Of a stretch of DNA of 64,000 nucleotides, positions 54,404-64,000 are shown piece by piece. Where the stretch lies: NCBI RefSeq assembly GCF_900111985.1, contig NZ_FOKI01000005.1:1-64000 (forward strand). The letters run 5' to 3'. The stretch comes from Clostridium frigidicarnis. GTDB lineage: Bacteria; Bacillota; Clostridia; Clostridiales; Clostridiaceae. Numbering within the stretch: position 1 is the first letter of the stretch; every line of letters begins with the position of its first letter. The translations under genes were made by a program, and so were the position numbers. The notes under the pieces are model-generated. The model was not told the origin of the DNA. It did no database searches and was given only the letters and a program-made list of their open reading frames with translations.

Positions 54404-55708
54404 CTATCTAACAATACCATATATAAGAGGAATCTCATTATTATATTCTTTAGTAATAACATAATTATCTAATATATCATTTTTAGCTTTTTCTGCTTTT
54501 GTTTCATCATTTGAATGTATATAAGCAATTATGTCACCTTCTTCAACATGATCTCCTCTTTTTTTATTTAACACAATTCCTACTGCTAAATCTATTATGC
54601 TTTCTTTTGTAGCTCTTCCTGCTCCAAGTTCCATAGCAATAAGGCCTATTTTCTGAGAATTTATTCTTTCAACTACTCCAGAATTTTCAGCTTTCACTGG
54701 AACAATATATTTAGCTTTCTCAAATTTATTAGTATCATCTATTACATCAGTTTCTCCACCTTGAGCTTTTATAAATTCTTTAAACTTCTCTAAGGCTTCT
54801 CCTGATTTTATTGTATTTAAAAGCATATCTCTAGCTTCCTCTGGATTTTTAGCTTTACCTGCTAAAATTACCATTTGACTTCCTAGAGTTAAACAAAGCT
54901 CCAATAAATCTTCAGGCCCTTGACCTTTTAAAGTGTTTATAGCTTCTTCTACCTCTAATATATTACCTATAGCTAATCCTAGAGGTTGGTCCATATCAGA
55001 AATAACTGCAATAGTGTTTCTTCCTACATTCTTTCCTATTTCAACCATCTCATGAGCTAATTCAAACGCAGCCTCTTTAGTTTTCATAAAAGCTCCATCT
55101 CCAACTTTTACGTCTAATACTATAGAATCTGCTCCTGCAGCTATTTTTTTACTCATTATACTAGATGCTATTAAAGAAACATTGTCTACTGTTCCTGTAA
55201 CATCTCTTAAAGCATATAACTTTTTATCAGCCGGTGCTAAATCTCCAGTTTGACCTGCTAAAGCTATCTTTATTGTATTTACATTATTCATAAATTTTTC
55301 TTTTGGCATCTCAACTGAAAATCCTTTAAAGGATTCTAACTTATCTATTGTTCCACCAGTATGACCCAATCCTCTTCCTGACATTTTAGCTACTGGAATT
55401 CCAAGGGAAGCAACCATAGGTGTTAATACTAATGTTGTACTATCCCCAACTCCACCTGTACTATGTTTATCTACTTTTACACCATCTATCATAGATAAAT
55501 CTAATATATCTCCAGAATTAACCATAGCCATAGTTAAATCTGCTGTTTCTCTACTATTCATTTTTTTGAAGAATATTGACATTAATAAAGCGGATACTTG
55601 ATAATCCGGAATTTCTCCCTTTGTGTATCCATTAACAAAAAAGTTTATCTCTTCTGTAGTCAATTCCTCACCGTTTCTTTTTCTTAATATTAAGTCATAC
55701 ATTCTCAT
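54404..55708 (-). CDS. pdp: Pyrimidine-nucleoside phosphorylase
   Basis: 434 residues. The signature [31 protein letters not shown] and the C-terminal [17 protein letters not shown] identify the thymidine/pyrimidine-nucleoside phosphorylase family. It cleaves pyrimidine nucleosides to base plus (deoxy)ribose-1-phosphate. It is the last gene of a nucleoside-salvage operon xerD-deoB-punA-pdp with 19-35 bp spacing. DeoB then isomerises the sugar phosphate. Confidence 0.95.
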   Translation of the reverse strand: MRMYDLILRKRNGEELTTEEINFFVNGYTKGEIPDYQVSALLMSIFFKKMNSRETADLTMAMVNSGDILDLSMIDGVKVDKHSTGGVGDSTTLVLTPMVASLGIPVAKMSGRGLGHTGGTIDKLESFKGFSVEMPKEKFMNNVNTIKIALAGQTGDLAPADKKLYALRDVTGTVDNVSLIASSIMSKKIAAGADSIVLDVKVGDGAFMKTKEAAFELAHEMVEIGKNVGRNTIAVISDMDQPLGLAIGNILEVEEAINTLKGQGPEDLLELCLTLGSQMVILAGKAKNPEEARDMLLNTIKSGEALEKFKEFIKAQGGETDVIDDTNKFEKAKYIVPVKAENSGVVERINSQKIGLIAMELGAGRATKESIIDLAVGIVLNKKRGDHVEEGDIIAYIHSNDETKAEKAKNDILDNYVITKEYNNEIPLIYGIVR

Positions 55709-55728
55709 AGAGTTTACCTGCCTTTATA

Positions 55729-56547
55729 TTATTTTATGTTTTTTAATATTTCCCCTACTAATGATATAAACTCATTTTTAACTTTATTAGAAGTCTCTAT
55801 TACTTCTTCATGATTCAATGGCTGATCTAAAATACCTGCTGCCATATTTGTTATACATGAAATACCTAAAACTTTCATTCCACAATGATTAGCTGCTATA
55901 ACTTCTGGAACTGTTGACATTCCAACTGCATCTCCACCTAAATTTCTCATCATTCTTATTTCTGCTGGTGTTTCATAAGATGGTCCTGTTGCCATTATAT
56001 AAACACCTTTTTTTACATTTATATTTAGTTTTTCAGCTACTTCAAAAGCTACTTTTCTTAATTCCTTGTTATATCCCTCAGACATATCTGGGAATCTTGC
56101 TCCTATTTCTTCATAATTTTCACCTATTAATGGGTTAAATCCTGAAAAGTTTATATGATCTTCTATAATCATTAAATCTCCTGGAACAAAGCTTTCATTT
56201 ACTCCGCCAGCTGCATTAGTAACAATTATATTTTCTACTCCAAGTTTTTTCATTATATATACTGGAAGCACTAATTCATCCATTCTATTTCCTTCATAAT
56301 AATGGAATCTTCCTTGCATCATTACTACTTTCTTACCATTGTATTCACCAAAAACAAATTGTCCTGCATGACCCTTTACTGTAGATACTGGTAGATTAGG
56401 AACCTCTGAATATTTTACTATAACCTTATTTTCAATATCATTTGCCATATCTCCAAGACCTGATCCTAATATAAGACCTATCTCAGGCATATCCTTTATT
56501 TTTCCCTTAATAAAATCAACACTTTCATATAACTTTTTTAAATCCAT
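55729..56547 (-). CDS. punA: Purine-nucleoside phosphorylase
   Basis: 272 residues. LILGSGLGDMA binds phosphate. VKGHAGQFVFGEYNGKKVV and TNAAGGVNESFVPGDLMIIEDHIN (as TNAAGGVNESFVPGDLM) are typical of trimeric type-II PNP, with the base-site MSTVPEVIAANHCGM. It phosphorolyses guanosine and inosine. It lies between deoB and pdp in the same operon. Confidence 0.95.
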   Translation of the reverse strand: MDLKKLYESVDFIKGKIKDMPEIGLILGSGLGDMANDIENKVIVKYSEVPNLPVSTVKGHAGQFVFGEYNGKKVVMMQGRFHYYEGNRMDELVLPVYIMKKLGVENIIVTNAAGGVNESFVPGDLMIIEDHINFSGFNPLIGENYEEIGARFPDMSEGYNKELRKVAFEVAEKLNINVKKGVYIMATGPSYETPAEIRMMRNLGGDAVGMSTVPEVIAANHCGMKVLGISCITNMAAGILDQPLNHEEVIETSNKVKNEFISLVGEILKNIK

Positions 56548-56582
56548 TCTGCTTTTCCTCCTAAATATCTGTGTAATATATA

Positions 56583-57755
56583 TTATTTAATTTTGTTGTA
56601 AAAACTTTCTCCATTTAAATCATTATCTATATTAAAGAAGTCTAATATAGTTTTTCCTATATCACAGAAACATTTTCTTGTTCCTATATCAACACCACTT
56701 TTAAGATTTTTTCCATAAACTAATATTGGAATATATTCTCTTGAATGGTCTGTGCTTTCTGTAGTTGGATCACATCCATGATCTGCTGTCAAAATAAGCA
56801 TATCTTCATCATTCATTTTACCTATTATTTCATTTAATCTATTATCAAAATCTTCTAGTGCTTTACCATATCCTTCTGGATTATTTCTATGTCCATATAA
56901 CATATCAAAATCAACAAGGTTTGTAAATATAAATGCATCTTCATTTTCATTCATATATTCTAGAGTTTTATCTACTCCATCCATATTGTTTTTTGTATGA
57001 ATAGCATCTGTAACACCATTTTTATTATATATATCTTCAATTTTTCCTACTGCTTTAACTTTTATATTGTTTTCTTTTATGTATTCTAATATAGTCTTAT
57101 TAAAAGGATCTAAAGCATAATCATGTCTATTAGATGTTCTTGTATACTTGCCATTTTCACCAAGAAAAGGTCTTGCTATAACTCTTCCAACAGCCTTTTC
57201 ACCAACTAATAATCCTCTTGCTATTTCACACATTTTATATAATTCTTCTAGTGGTATAACTTCTTCATGGGCAGCTATTTGAAAAACACTATCTGCTGAA
57301 GTATAAATTATTGGATATCCAGTTTTAACATGTTCATCTCCCAAATCTTCTATTATTTGAGTTCCTGATGCAACGATGTTACCTAAAGTCTTTCTTCCTA
57401 TCTTTTCTTCAAATTCTTCCATTATTTCTTTAGGAAAACCTTGTGGATACGTATTTAAAGGTTTATCTAATATTACCCCTGCAATTTCCCAATGACCTGT
57501 TACTGTATCTTTTCCCTTTGAAGCTTCCATAGCTCTTCCGAAAGAAGCCATTGGTTTTTTAGTATCTATATTTAACTTTTCTAATCCCTTTATATTTCCT
57601 ATTCCAAAATTCTTAAGGTTTTCAATATTTAATCCACCATTTGCTTTCCATGTATTTGCTAAAGTATTACTTCCTTCATCATGATATAGATTAGCATCTG
57701 GTAATTCACCAACTCCTACACTGTCTAATACTATTAATATTGTTTTTTTAGCCAT
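56583..57755 (-). CDS. deoB: Phosphopentomutase DeoB
   Basis: 390 residues. Metal-binding motifs of the alkaline-phosphatase superfamily are VLDSVGVGELPDA, GKDTVTGHWE with the catalytic Thr, DFDMLYGHRNNPEGY and ILTADHGCDPTTESTDHSRE. It interconverts (deoxy)ribose-1- and 5-phosphate, feeding sugars from punA and pdp into central metabolism. It begins 19 bp after xerD. Confidence 0.96.
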   Translation of the reverse strand: MAKKTILIVLDSVGVGELPDANLYHDEGSNTLANTWKANGGLNIENLKNFGIGNIKGLEKLNIDTKKPMASFGRAMEASKGKDTVTGHWEIAGVILDKPLNTYPQGFPKEIMEEFEEKIGRKTLGNIVASGTQIIEDLGDEHVKTGYPIIYTSADSVFQIAAHEEVIPLEELYKMCEIARGLLVGEKAVGRVIARPFLGENGKYTRTSNRHDYALDPFNKTILEYIKENNIKVKAVGKIEDIYNKNGVTDAIHTKNNMDGVDKTLEYMNENEDAFIFTNLVDFDMLYGHRNNPEGYGKALEDFDNRLNEIIGKMNDEDMLILTADHGCDPTTESTDHSREYIPILVYGKNLKSGVDIGTRKCFCDIGKTILDFFNIDNDLNGESFYNKIK

Positions 57756-57774
57756 AGTTATTTCTCCTCTCTAA

Positions 57775-58653
57775 TTAAGCCCTTGGGTGTGCTTTTGTAT
57801 ATACTTCTTTTAACCTATTTTTCTTAGTTATATACGAATATCTTTCAGTAGCTGATAAATCTGCATGCCCAAGCAGTTCCTGAACTGACTTTATATCTGC
57901 TCCATTTTCTAATAAATGTACAGCAAAAGAGTGTCTCAATGTATATAAATTTATTGATTTATTTATATTAGCTTCTCTAGCATATTCTTTTACAATCTTC
58001 CAAAAGCCTTGTCTTGTCATCTTCTTTCCTCTATTGTTAAAAAATAGTAGATTTTCATTGTTATATCCTAGGTTTCCTCTTACTTTTAAATATTGTTCCA
58101 TATATTTTATAGCTAATGAACCTAATGGAATAACTCTTTGCCTTTTTTTACTTCCATTGCATATTATATATTGCATTTTCAAATTTAAATCTAGTAACCT
58201 TAAATTTAAAAGTTCTGAAACTTTAATTCCTGTGGCATACATAATTTCAAGCATTGCTCTATCCCTAATTCCCTTATCGCATTCTATATTAGGTGTAGAT
58301 AATAATCTATCTATTTCATCAACTGTAAGAGTTATTGGAATTTCTTTTTTTGATTTAGGCAGTTCATATACAAATGAAGGAGTTTCTTTGGTATAACCAT
58401 ATAGATTTAAATACTTATAAAAATTTCTTATTGAGGCCATTTTCCTATTTATAGATGCTATAGACTTTTTTTCTTCCATTAATTTCTGTATATATGCATT
58501 TATAGTTATCTCATCTGCTAAATTTATATCTTCATCTCTATTAGTTATAAATTCAACATATTGATCTAAATCTCTTATATATGCCTCTATGGTATTTTTG
58601 GATAATCCCTTATTCTCTATATAAACTTTGTACTTTTGTATTAAATCATTCAT
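57775..58653 (-). CDS. xerD: XerD-like tyrosine recombinase with altered catalytic residues
   Basis: 292 residues, the XerC/D size, with the N-terminal SAM-like core-binding domain (NKGLSKNTIEAYIRDLDQYV) and C-terminal catalytic domain. Position (spoIIM-xerD-deoB-punA-dacF) matches Bacillus ripX/xerD. However, aligned with E. coli XerD the Arg in GLRVSEL is Lys (ATGIKVSELL), the loop GKGNKER reads GSKKRQR and HVLRH reads YTLRH. Arg of xxLR, His of LLGHADLS and Tyr of ERYSYI remain. Activity is therefore doubtful. It is either a diverged recombinase or a structural relic. It is the first gene of the nucleoside operon. Confidence 0.88.
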   Translation of the reverse strand: MNDLIQKYKVYIENKGLSKNTIEAYIRDLDQYVEFITNRDEDINLADEITINAYIQKLMEEKKSIASINRKMASIRNFYKYLNLYGYTKETPSFVYELPKSKKEIPITLTVDEIDRLLSTPNIECDKGIRDRAMLEIMYATGIKVSELLNLRLLDLNLKMQYIICNGSKKRQRVIPLGSLAIKYMEQYLKVRGNLGYNNENLLFFNNRGKKMTRQGFWKIVKEYAREANINKSINLYTLRHSFAVHLLENGADIKSVQELLGHADLSATERYSYITKKNRLKEVYTKAHPRA

Positions 58654-58749
58654 ATTTAAAATCCTACATCCTTATTTTATTATTAACGCCTAGACTTTTA
58701 TCATAAGAAACTATTTCGACAAAATTTAATGAAATCCTTCTCTAATGTT

Positions 58750-59373
58750 CTATATTATGTATTTTAGTATTGTTGGTATAAAATAAGCCTCTATTATAGC
58801 TCCCAAAATTAACATTACTCCAATACAAATACATAAGGGTATATAATTGCTTAAACATTGTTTATTTCCATAAGAATTTTTGTTTAACCTAGACTTTAGA
58901 CGATTCAAAGCCATTTCACATGAAAATACTGAGGTTATTATTATAGCGGATACATATAGTAAGTTTTGTGGAACTATAGATGCAAGTATTACAAGCCCAC
59001 CTTTTAATCCCATAGAGTTTATGATAACTCCTGTACTAAACCCTATTGTAAACCCTTTAATTATATTAATAATAAATATAATTGGTACACCAACTATTAT
59101 AATACCTAATATGATTATAGCCCCTATCATTATTAAATTACTTTTAAGTCCACCTAATAATATTTTTTCTTTATTTATATCTATTGAATTAAATTGATCT
59201 GCAAAATTCAAAAAATAGCTAGATATGTCTTGTTTATATGTGTCTCCCATATACAAAATAACATATATTCCAATAACTATACCTGTAAACAAAAATAATA
59301 ATGAAATAAGATAAAACCATTTGTTTTCATGTAAATACTCTTTTAATGAAACTAAAAATCCTTTTTGATTCAT
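58750..59373 (-). CDS. spoIIM: Stage II sporulation protein M
   Basis: 207 residues with about five membrane segments. The N-terminal FLVSLKEYLHENKWFYLISL and the central GFTIGFSTGVIINSMGLKGG segment are typical of SpoIIM. It belongs to the SpoIIDMP peptidoglycan-remodelling complex that drives engulfment in the mother cell. It lies between xerD and nudF as in Bacillus. Sigma-E control would be expected but is not shown. Confidence 0.92.
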   Translation of the reverse strand: MNQKGFLVSLKEYLHENKWFYLISLLFLFTGIVIGIYVILYMGDTYKQDISSYFLNFADQFNSIDINKEKILLGGLKSNLIMIGAIIILGIIIVGVPIIFIINIIKGFTIGFSTGVIINSMGLKGGLVILASIVPQNLLYVSAIIITSVFSCEMALNRLKSRLNKNSYGNKQCLSNYIPLCICIGVMLILGAIIEAYFIPTILKYII

Positions 59374-59448
59374 AATCCTTCTCCTCTCTGCAATAAATCA
59401 TATTTAATATCTATGATTAATCATAAAGAGATATGAAAGATTTTTTAA

Positions 59449-59967
59449 TTAAATATACATTAAAGCTGCAATAGTTTTTCCGTCTTCTATTTCTCCACTC
59501 TTTATCATTTCTTTTATTTTATTAAGTTTCACTTCCTTAACATTTATAAATTCGTCATCATCTCCGCCTTTTATTCCTTTATAAAGATCTTCTGCTTTGT
59601 AAAGATATATATATTCATCACAGAATCCTGGAGCTGTAACTATCTTACCAAGATATGTGAATTTATTGCATTTATAGCCTGTTTCCTCTTCTAATTCCCT
59701 TATTCCACATTTGTCAGTCTTTTCACCTTTTTCAAGTTTACCAGCTGGTATTTCCAATAATATCTTATCTAAAGGTTTTCTAAACTGCTCAACAAGAAGT
59801 ATAGTTTCCTCATCTTTAAAGGCTAATATAGCAACCCCACCAGGATGACGTATAATCTCTCTTTCTGCCTCTAACCCATTTGGCAACTTAACTTTTTGAG
59901 TTATTAAGTTCACTACCTTACCTTGAAAAATTTTATTTTCCTCTAAAGTTTCTTCAAAAAAATCCAA
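59449..59967 (-). CDS. nudF: NUDIX hydrolase, ADP-ribose pyrophosphatase
   Basis: 172 residues. The complete Nudix box is GKLEKGEKTDKCGIRELEEE followed by TGY. The N-terminus FFEETLEENKIFQGKVVNL and VEQFRKPL fit the ADP-ribose pyrophosphatase (NudF/YqkG) subfamily, which hydrolyses ADP-ribose to AMP and ribose-5-phosphate. It is monocistronic, at the same location as Bacillus nudF. Confidence 0.93.
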   Translation of the reverse strand: MDFFEETLEENKIFQGKVVNLITQKVKLPNGLEAEREIIRHPGGVAILAFKDEETILLVEQFRKPLDKILLEIPAGKLEKGEKTDKCGIRELEEETGYKCNKFTYLGKIVTAPGFCDEYIYLYKAEDLYKGIKGGDDDEFINVKEVKLNKIKEMIKSGEIEDGKTIAALMYI

Positions 59968-60188
59968 TTTTTATCATCCTTTCAATATAACTTTTATAAT
60001 TTTATTATTTTTAAATTTATATTATATAAGTTACACAATAATTGTTTTTTATATCATATAAACAGCATTAGACTGCTTCTTCGTATTTATATAATACCAT
60101 ATTATTTTCAAAATTTTAGCTATTTTATTATTTTTTTTAGCACATATTTATAGTTTTTTAAACTTTAACTCTAATTTAATATATAAAA

Positions 60189-60224
60189 AACACCTAAATT
60201 TGTATAATTACAAATTTAGGTGTT
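60189..60224 (-). terminator. Terminator after spo0A
   Basis: 16-bp perfect arms AACACCTAAATTTGTA (60189-60204) and complement (60209-60224), followed by T's on the minus strand. Confidence 0.9.
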
Positions 60225-60236
60225 TAAGTTTCTGTG

Positions 60237-61055
60237 TTAACTTACCTTATTCTTAAGTCTTAATTTATCAGCTACCATTGCAATAAATTCTGAGTTTGTT
60301 GGCTTGCCTTTGTCATTGTGTATAGTATATCCAAAGATTCTGTTTATAGCCTCAACTTGTCCTCGTCCCCACGCTACCTCTATAGCATGTCTTATAGCTC
60401 TCTCAACTCTACTTGCTGTAGTATTGTACTTCTTAGCTATAGAAGGATATAGCTCCTTTGTAACAGCTGATAAAAGCTCCATATCATTAACTACCATAGT
60501 TATAGCTTCTCTTAAATACATATACCCTTTAATATGAGCTGGAACCCCTATTTCATGTATTATATTTGTTATTTCAGATTCAAGATCTATGGGCTCTTTC
60601 CTAGCAGCTTGTCTAACCATAGTTGAACTGTCTCCCATAGACATGTTTTTCTTATTATCATCGTTAGTTATAGTATTGTTAAACATTTGTCTTATTCTCT
60701 TAGTGAAAACTTCCATATCAAAAGGCTTTATTACATAATAATCTGCACCAAGGGTTATTGCCCTTTGAGTTATCTTGTCTTGTCCTACTGCTGATAAAAC
60801 TATTATTCTTGGCATAGGATCTAAATTCATAGTATTTAATCTTTCTAAAACCCCTAATCCATCTAGATGTGGCATTATAATATCTAATACTACCAAATCT
60901 GGACTTCTTTCTTCTATTAATTGTAATGCTTCCAACCCATCTTTTGCAATTCCTATTACATCGATGTCTCTTTCATTCATTAAATAGTCATTCAATATAT
61001 TGCAGAATTCTTTATTGTCATCTGCTATAAGTACCTTTATTTTAGAATTTTCCAT
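60237..61055 (-). CDS. spo0A: Sporulation master regulator Spo0A
   Basis: 272 residues from the ATG at 61055, which has GGGGAG at 7 nt. The receiver has ADDNKE, phosphoacceptor Asp in [12 protein letters not shown] and Lys in YVIKPFDME. The C-terminal Spo0A domain is highly conserved: [18 protein letters not shown] and [17 protein letters not shown]. When phosphorylated it activates early sporulation and, in clostridia, solvent or toxin genes. It is downstream of spoIVB and recN as in Bacillus, with its own sigma-H-like promoter. Confidence 0.98.
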   Translation of the reverse strand: MENSKIKVLIADDNKEFCNILNDYLMNERDIDVIGIAKDGLEALQLIEERSPDLVVLDIIMPHLDGLGVLERLNTMNLDPMPRIIVLSAVGQDKITQRAITLGADYYVIKPFDMEVFTKRIRQMFNNTITNDDNKKNMSMGDSSTMVRQAARKEPIDLESEITNIIHEIGVPAHIKGYMYLREAITMVVNDMELLSAVTKELYPSIAKKYNTTASRVERAIRHAIEVAWGRGQVEAINRIFGYTIHNDKGKPTNSEFIAMVADKLRLKNKVS

Positions 61056-61101
61056 CACAATACTCCCCTTTTGAATTTTATTCCATATCCTAACAATTAA
61101 A

Positions 61102-61130
61102 TTATTCGATAAAAATTTCCCAATTCCTTC
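61102..61130 (-). promoter_or_regulatory. Sigma-H-type promoter of spo0A
   Basis: The minus strand reads GAAGGAATT (61130-61122), 11 nt, ATCGAATAA (61110-61102), matching RnAGGAwww-N11-12-RnnGAATww. The ATCGAATAA also resembles a 0A box, so autoregulation is possible. Confidence 0.65.
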
Positions 61131-61243
61131 TGAAAAATTTATTTTCTGTTAATTAATATAAAAAAATATGAATAGTACAAACAATATTACATATTATACT
61201 ACCCATATTATTATATTACACTTTTTCCAATAAAATTACTACA

Positions 61244-62455
61244 CTATTTTGATAAAATATTTGAATCTCTTATCATCCACTCTATATAAATACCATAACC
61301 AGTATCTGGTTTATTGATAAGAACATGTGTAACTGCCCCAATAATCTTATTATCTTGTATTATTGGACTACCACTCATACCTTGCACTATACCACCTGTT
61401 TTCTCTAACAAAGTAGCATCCGTTACTTTAATCACCATACTTTTTGTTCCTGGTGAATCTTGACTTAAAAGTTTTTCTATTACTATATCATAATATTTAG
61501 GCCCATTTTCGTCTATAGTAGTTATTATTTGAGCTGGCCCTTCTTTTATTTCATTTTTCAATGCTATTTTCATTGGCTTTGTATTAATAAGATTCTTTAA
61601 ATTGTTATTACTTATCCCAAATATACCACATTCCGTATTATTTTTTATATCTCCTAATTCCTTCTTCTCATTTACAAATATACCCTTTAATTCTCCAGGA
61701 TTTCCTCGCTGACCTTTCTTTACACTTATTATGGATGATTCTACTATACTTCCTTTTCCTACTTTTAACAGGCTATTAGTATCTATATCTGTTATAGGAT
61801 GACCTAATGCTCCGTAATGTTTTGAATTTTCATCATAAAATGTTAATGTTCCAACTCCTGCAGTAGAATCCCTTAGCCATAATCCTATTTTATATCTATC
61901 TTCTTCATCTATTTTTACCGGTTTCAATTCTTTTTCAAAAATTTCTCCGCATCTATCTATTGAAAGTTTTATGCTTTCTCCCTTTTTATCATTTATTATT
62001 TTAATAAGCTCTGATGATGTAGATAATTGCTCATTATCAGCTTTTAAGATTATATCACCTACATTTAACCCAGCTAAAACACCAGGATTATCTATATTTG
62101 TATTATCAGCATTTTTTATATCTGAAAATGCAATTATAAGTAAGCCCTTTGTATTCATTTTTATACCTATAGGTACTCCTCCTGGATAAACTTCCAAATT
62201 AGAAATTTCATTTACATTTACCTCTTTTACTGGCAGCATTCCCAAAAGTTTAACATGAGTTTTCCTGTTCACTATATTTGATGTGTTTACTGGAGTTGTT
62301 TTTTCTACTGTAAATAAATTATTTATTTTAATTTTATCTAAATTTTTAACATATAACTCTGTTGGTATTGATTTTACCTCTAAATAAAGGGTAAAAAAAA
62401 GTATTAGTATAGGAGTCATTATAAGTGTTGTTTTAAATAGTTGTTTTCTTTTCAT
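61244..62455 (-). CDS. spoIVB: SpoIVB serine peptidase
   Basis: 403 residues. One N-terminal membrane segment (about 9-24) precedes a PDZ domain (about 100-185, GLNVGDIILKADNEQL). The S55 peptidase domain has VGTLTFYDENSKHYGALGHP (as GTLTFYDENSKHYGALGHP) and the catalytic Ser motif GMSGSP near residue 361. Made in the forespore, it signals to the SpoIVF complex so that pro-sigma-K is processed. The SD AGGAGG lies before the ATG. It has standard spo0A-spoIVB-recN synteny. Confidence 0.96.
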   Translation of the reverse strand: MKRKQLFKTTLIMTPILILFFTLYLEVKSIPTELYVKNLDKIKINNLFTVEKTTPVNTSNIVNRKTHVKLLGMLPVKEVNVNEISNLEVYPGGVPIGIKMNTKGLLIIAFSDIKNADNTNIDNPGVLAGLNVGDIILKADNEQLSTSSELIKIINDKKGESIKLSIDRCGEIFEKELKPVKIDEEDRYKIGLWLRDSTAGVGTLTFYDENSKHYGALGHPITDIDTNSLLKVGKGSIVESSIISVKKGQRGNPGELKGIFVNEKKELGDIKNNTECGIFGISNNNLKNLINTKPMKIALKNEIKEGPAQIITTIDENGPKYYDIVIEKLLSQDSPGTKSMVIKVTDATLLEKTGGIVQGMSGSPIIQDNKIIGAVTHVLINKPDTGYGIYIEWMIRDSNILSK

Positions 62456-62595
62456 TTTCTGACCTCCTTTTTTAAGTCTATTTTTAAATTACCCTTTTTT
62501 CTAGTCATTATGCTGTAATACATATGTTATTAAAGTAAAATCATTAAGTAATAAGATAATTAAGGATTTTATTTTATTTTTTTATTTATTAAATA

Positions 62596-62631
62596 AAAAT
62601 AACCATAAGCATTAAAGCTTATGGTTATTTT
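62596..62631 (-). terminator. Terminator after recN
   Basis: 15-bp perfect stem AAAATAACCATAAGC (62596-62610) with 62617-62631, loop ATTAAA. Confidence 0.9.
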
Positions 62632-62645
62632 ACCCAGTATTTTTT

Positions 62646-64000
62646 TTAATTATGTATTTTTTTAAAAGATTTTAATGTTTCTTTTTTCTTACTGGCCATA
62701 TTTATTATTTCCTTTGAATTTTGCAAAGTTACGTTTGTTACCTCTGCTCCACCTATCATTCTCGCAATTTCTATTTCTTTCTCATTATATGACAAAAGTT
62801 TTACTTTAGTATAAGTTTTATTATCTTTTACCTCTTTGCTGATTAAATAATGATTATCTGAAATACTTGCAATTTGAGGAAGATGAGTTACACAAAATAC
62901 TTGGTGACGTACTGATATTGAATACATCTTTTCCGCAACTGCTTGAGCAATTCTTCCGCTTATTCCTGTATCTATTTCATCAAATATGACTGTAGGTATC
63001 TTATCTTTATCAACAAATACAGTTTTTAATGCAAGCATTATTCTTGAAAGTTCTCCACCTGAGACTATTCTCTCTAGAGGTTTTAGAGGCTCTCCTGGAT
63101 TTGTAGAAATTAAGAACTGTACTTTAGAACAACCATTTGATTTAAATGTACTTTCTTCTTTTATAACTTCAATATTAAATGTACTCTTTTCAAGACCTAT
63201 ATATTTTAATTCTTCATATATGTTTTCTTCAAGTTTTTTGCTTAAATCTTGTCTCTTTTTATGCAATTCCAAACCTAGTTTCTTAAGTTTTTCTTCTAAT
63301 ACTAATTTTTCATTTTCTAAAGCTTTAATGATTTCTTCACTATTTATTAGTTCATCATATTGAGAAATTAGCTCATTCTTGTAATCTATTAGCTCTTTAA
63401 TAGATTTCTTATTATATTTCTTTTTATAATCAGAAATAGTATAAATTCTTCTATTAATTCTTTCTAATTCTTCTTCATCATATACAACAGTATCTTTTAA
63501 ATCTCTTATTTCACATATGGCATCTTCCAATATAAAATAAGCATTTTCTACAGCATCACCTATTTTTTTTGCCTTATCTATATGTTCCTCTATATGTCTT
63601 AAATCTTTTATTATTGTGTTCAACGAGTCATATATTGAACTACTATCATCCCTTGTATCATATAACAATCTGTATGAATTATTTAATACAAAGCTTATTT
63701 TTTCCGAATGAGTTAAAATATTAAATCTTTCTTCTAACTCCTTTTCTTCTTCTTCATTAAGTTGAACTTCTTCTATATCATCTATTTGATATTTTAAATA
63801 ACTTATGAGTTTTTCTCTATCACTATTTCCATTTATTTTTTCTATTTTATTTTTCACTTCAATATATTTATTATAATAAATAGTGTACTCATCTTTACTA
63901 TCTTTTAAAACTTCTAATCCAAAATCATCTAAATAATTTATATGATTGTTACTCTCCAAAAGATTTTGATTTTCATGTTGTCCATGTATATCAAGTAAAG
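62646..64000 (-). CDS. recN: DNA repair protein RecN (5' end outside window)
   Basis: The frame stays open to the window edge. The last complete codons read LLDIHGQHENQNLLE, the conserved RecN segment about 140 residues into the protein, so roughly the N-terminal quarter with Walker A is missing from view. A TTG at 63959 is not the true start. Coiled-coil arms fill 100-330 of the visible part. The C-terminal lobe has ISGGELSRIMLALK-type VSGGELSRIMLALK and Walker B VIFDEIDTGISG. RecN is an SMC-like protein that joins broken DNA ends. Confidence 0.95.
   Translation of the reverse strand, partial: LLDIHGQHENQNLLESNNHINYLDDFGLEVLKDSKDEYTIYYNKYIEVKNKIEKINGNSDREKLISYLKYQIDDIEEVQLNEEEEKELEERFNILTHSEKISFVLNNSYRLLYDTRDDSSSIYDSLNTIIKDLRHIEEHIDKAKKIGDAVENAYFILEDAICEIRDLKDTVVYDEEELERINRRIYTISDYKKKYNKKSIKELIDYKNELISQYDELINSEEIIKALENEKLVLEEKLKKLGLELHKKRQDLSKKLEENIYEELKYIGLEKSTFNIEVIKEESTFKSNGCSKVQFLISTNPGEPLKPLERIVSGGELSRIMLALKTVFVDKDKIPTVIFDEIDTGISGRIAQAVAEKMYSISVRHQVFCVTHLPQIASISDNHYLISKEVKDNKTYTKVKLLSYNEKEIEIARMIGGAEVTNVTLQNSKEIINMASKKKETLKSFKKIHN

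Overview
This window is a very AT-rich Firmicute chromosome segment. It carries endospore genes (spo0A, spoIVB, spoIIM, dacF, gerW), an oxygen-sensitive [FeFe]-hydrogenase/selenocysteine formate dehydrogenase module, and T-box and purine riboswitches. This points to a strictly anaerobic, spore-forming Clostridium sensu stricto (cluster I). I do not name a species.

Layout. 1-231 is the tail of an IS3-family transposase, cut by the window edge. 476-2599 is a YgiQ-type radical SAM protein. 3003-13995 is an 11-kb single-direction block on the minus strand. It holds fdhF (with an in-frame UGA read as selenocysteine and a recognisable SECIS hairpin), moeA, mobB, fdhD, two polyferredoxin-like HydN subunits flanking an [FeFe] hydrogenase, then mogA, mobA, moaA, moaC and a MOSC protein. 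Together these make and use the molybdopterin cofactor for a formate/H2 complex resembling hydrogen-dependent CO2 reductase. modABC (14296-16513) would supply molybdate. 16702-18955 is a guanine-type riboswitch with pbuX and xpt. 19148-24342 has a DUF1846 protein, truA and a histidine kinase/response regulator pair. 24709-26029 is an unassigned three-gene operon (degenerate transglutaminase-like protein plus two isolated TrkA-N-like domains). 26333-29554 is a Cys-His hydrolase with a VanRS-like two-component system.

29599-34001 is the most interesting accessory region. It is a ribosomal-peptide (RiPP) locus with a SPASM radical SAM maturase, two 54-residue Cys-rich precursor genes not in the supplied ORF predictions, an ABC exporter without a protease domain, and a LytTR regulator whose receiver has lost its phosphoacceptor Asp. 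34163-51043 is mostly housekeeping: RNase J, cupin DUF985, a chemoreceptor, Pit/DUF47 phosphate uptake, an SDR epimerase, T-box-regulated asnA, a stand-alone pyruvate-kinase C-domain, DUF1292, a histidine phosphatase, hemolysin III, an acyltransferase, a D,D-carboxypeptidase, DUF2953 and gerW. 51202-64000 is the conserved scpB-scpA / dacF-pdp-punA-deoB-xerD-spoIIM-nudF / spo0A-spoIVB-recN block. It is syntenic with the Bacillus order, but its XerD lacks three canonical catalytic residues.

A family of intergenic palindromic repeats (ends like TAGGCACAT, core like AACAAGTCAGTAT) is scattered through the window in short, truncated and long three-tier forms. No tRNA, rRNA or CRISPR array was seen.
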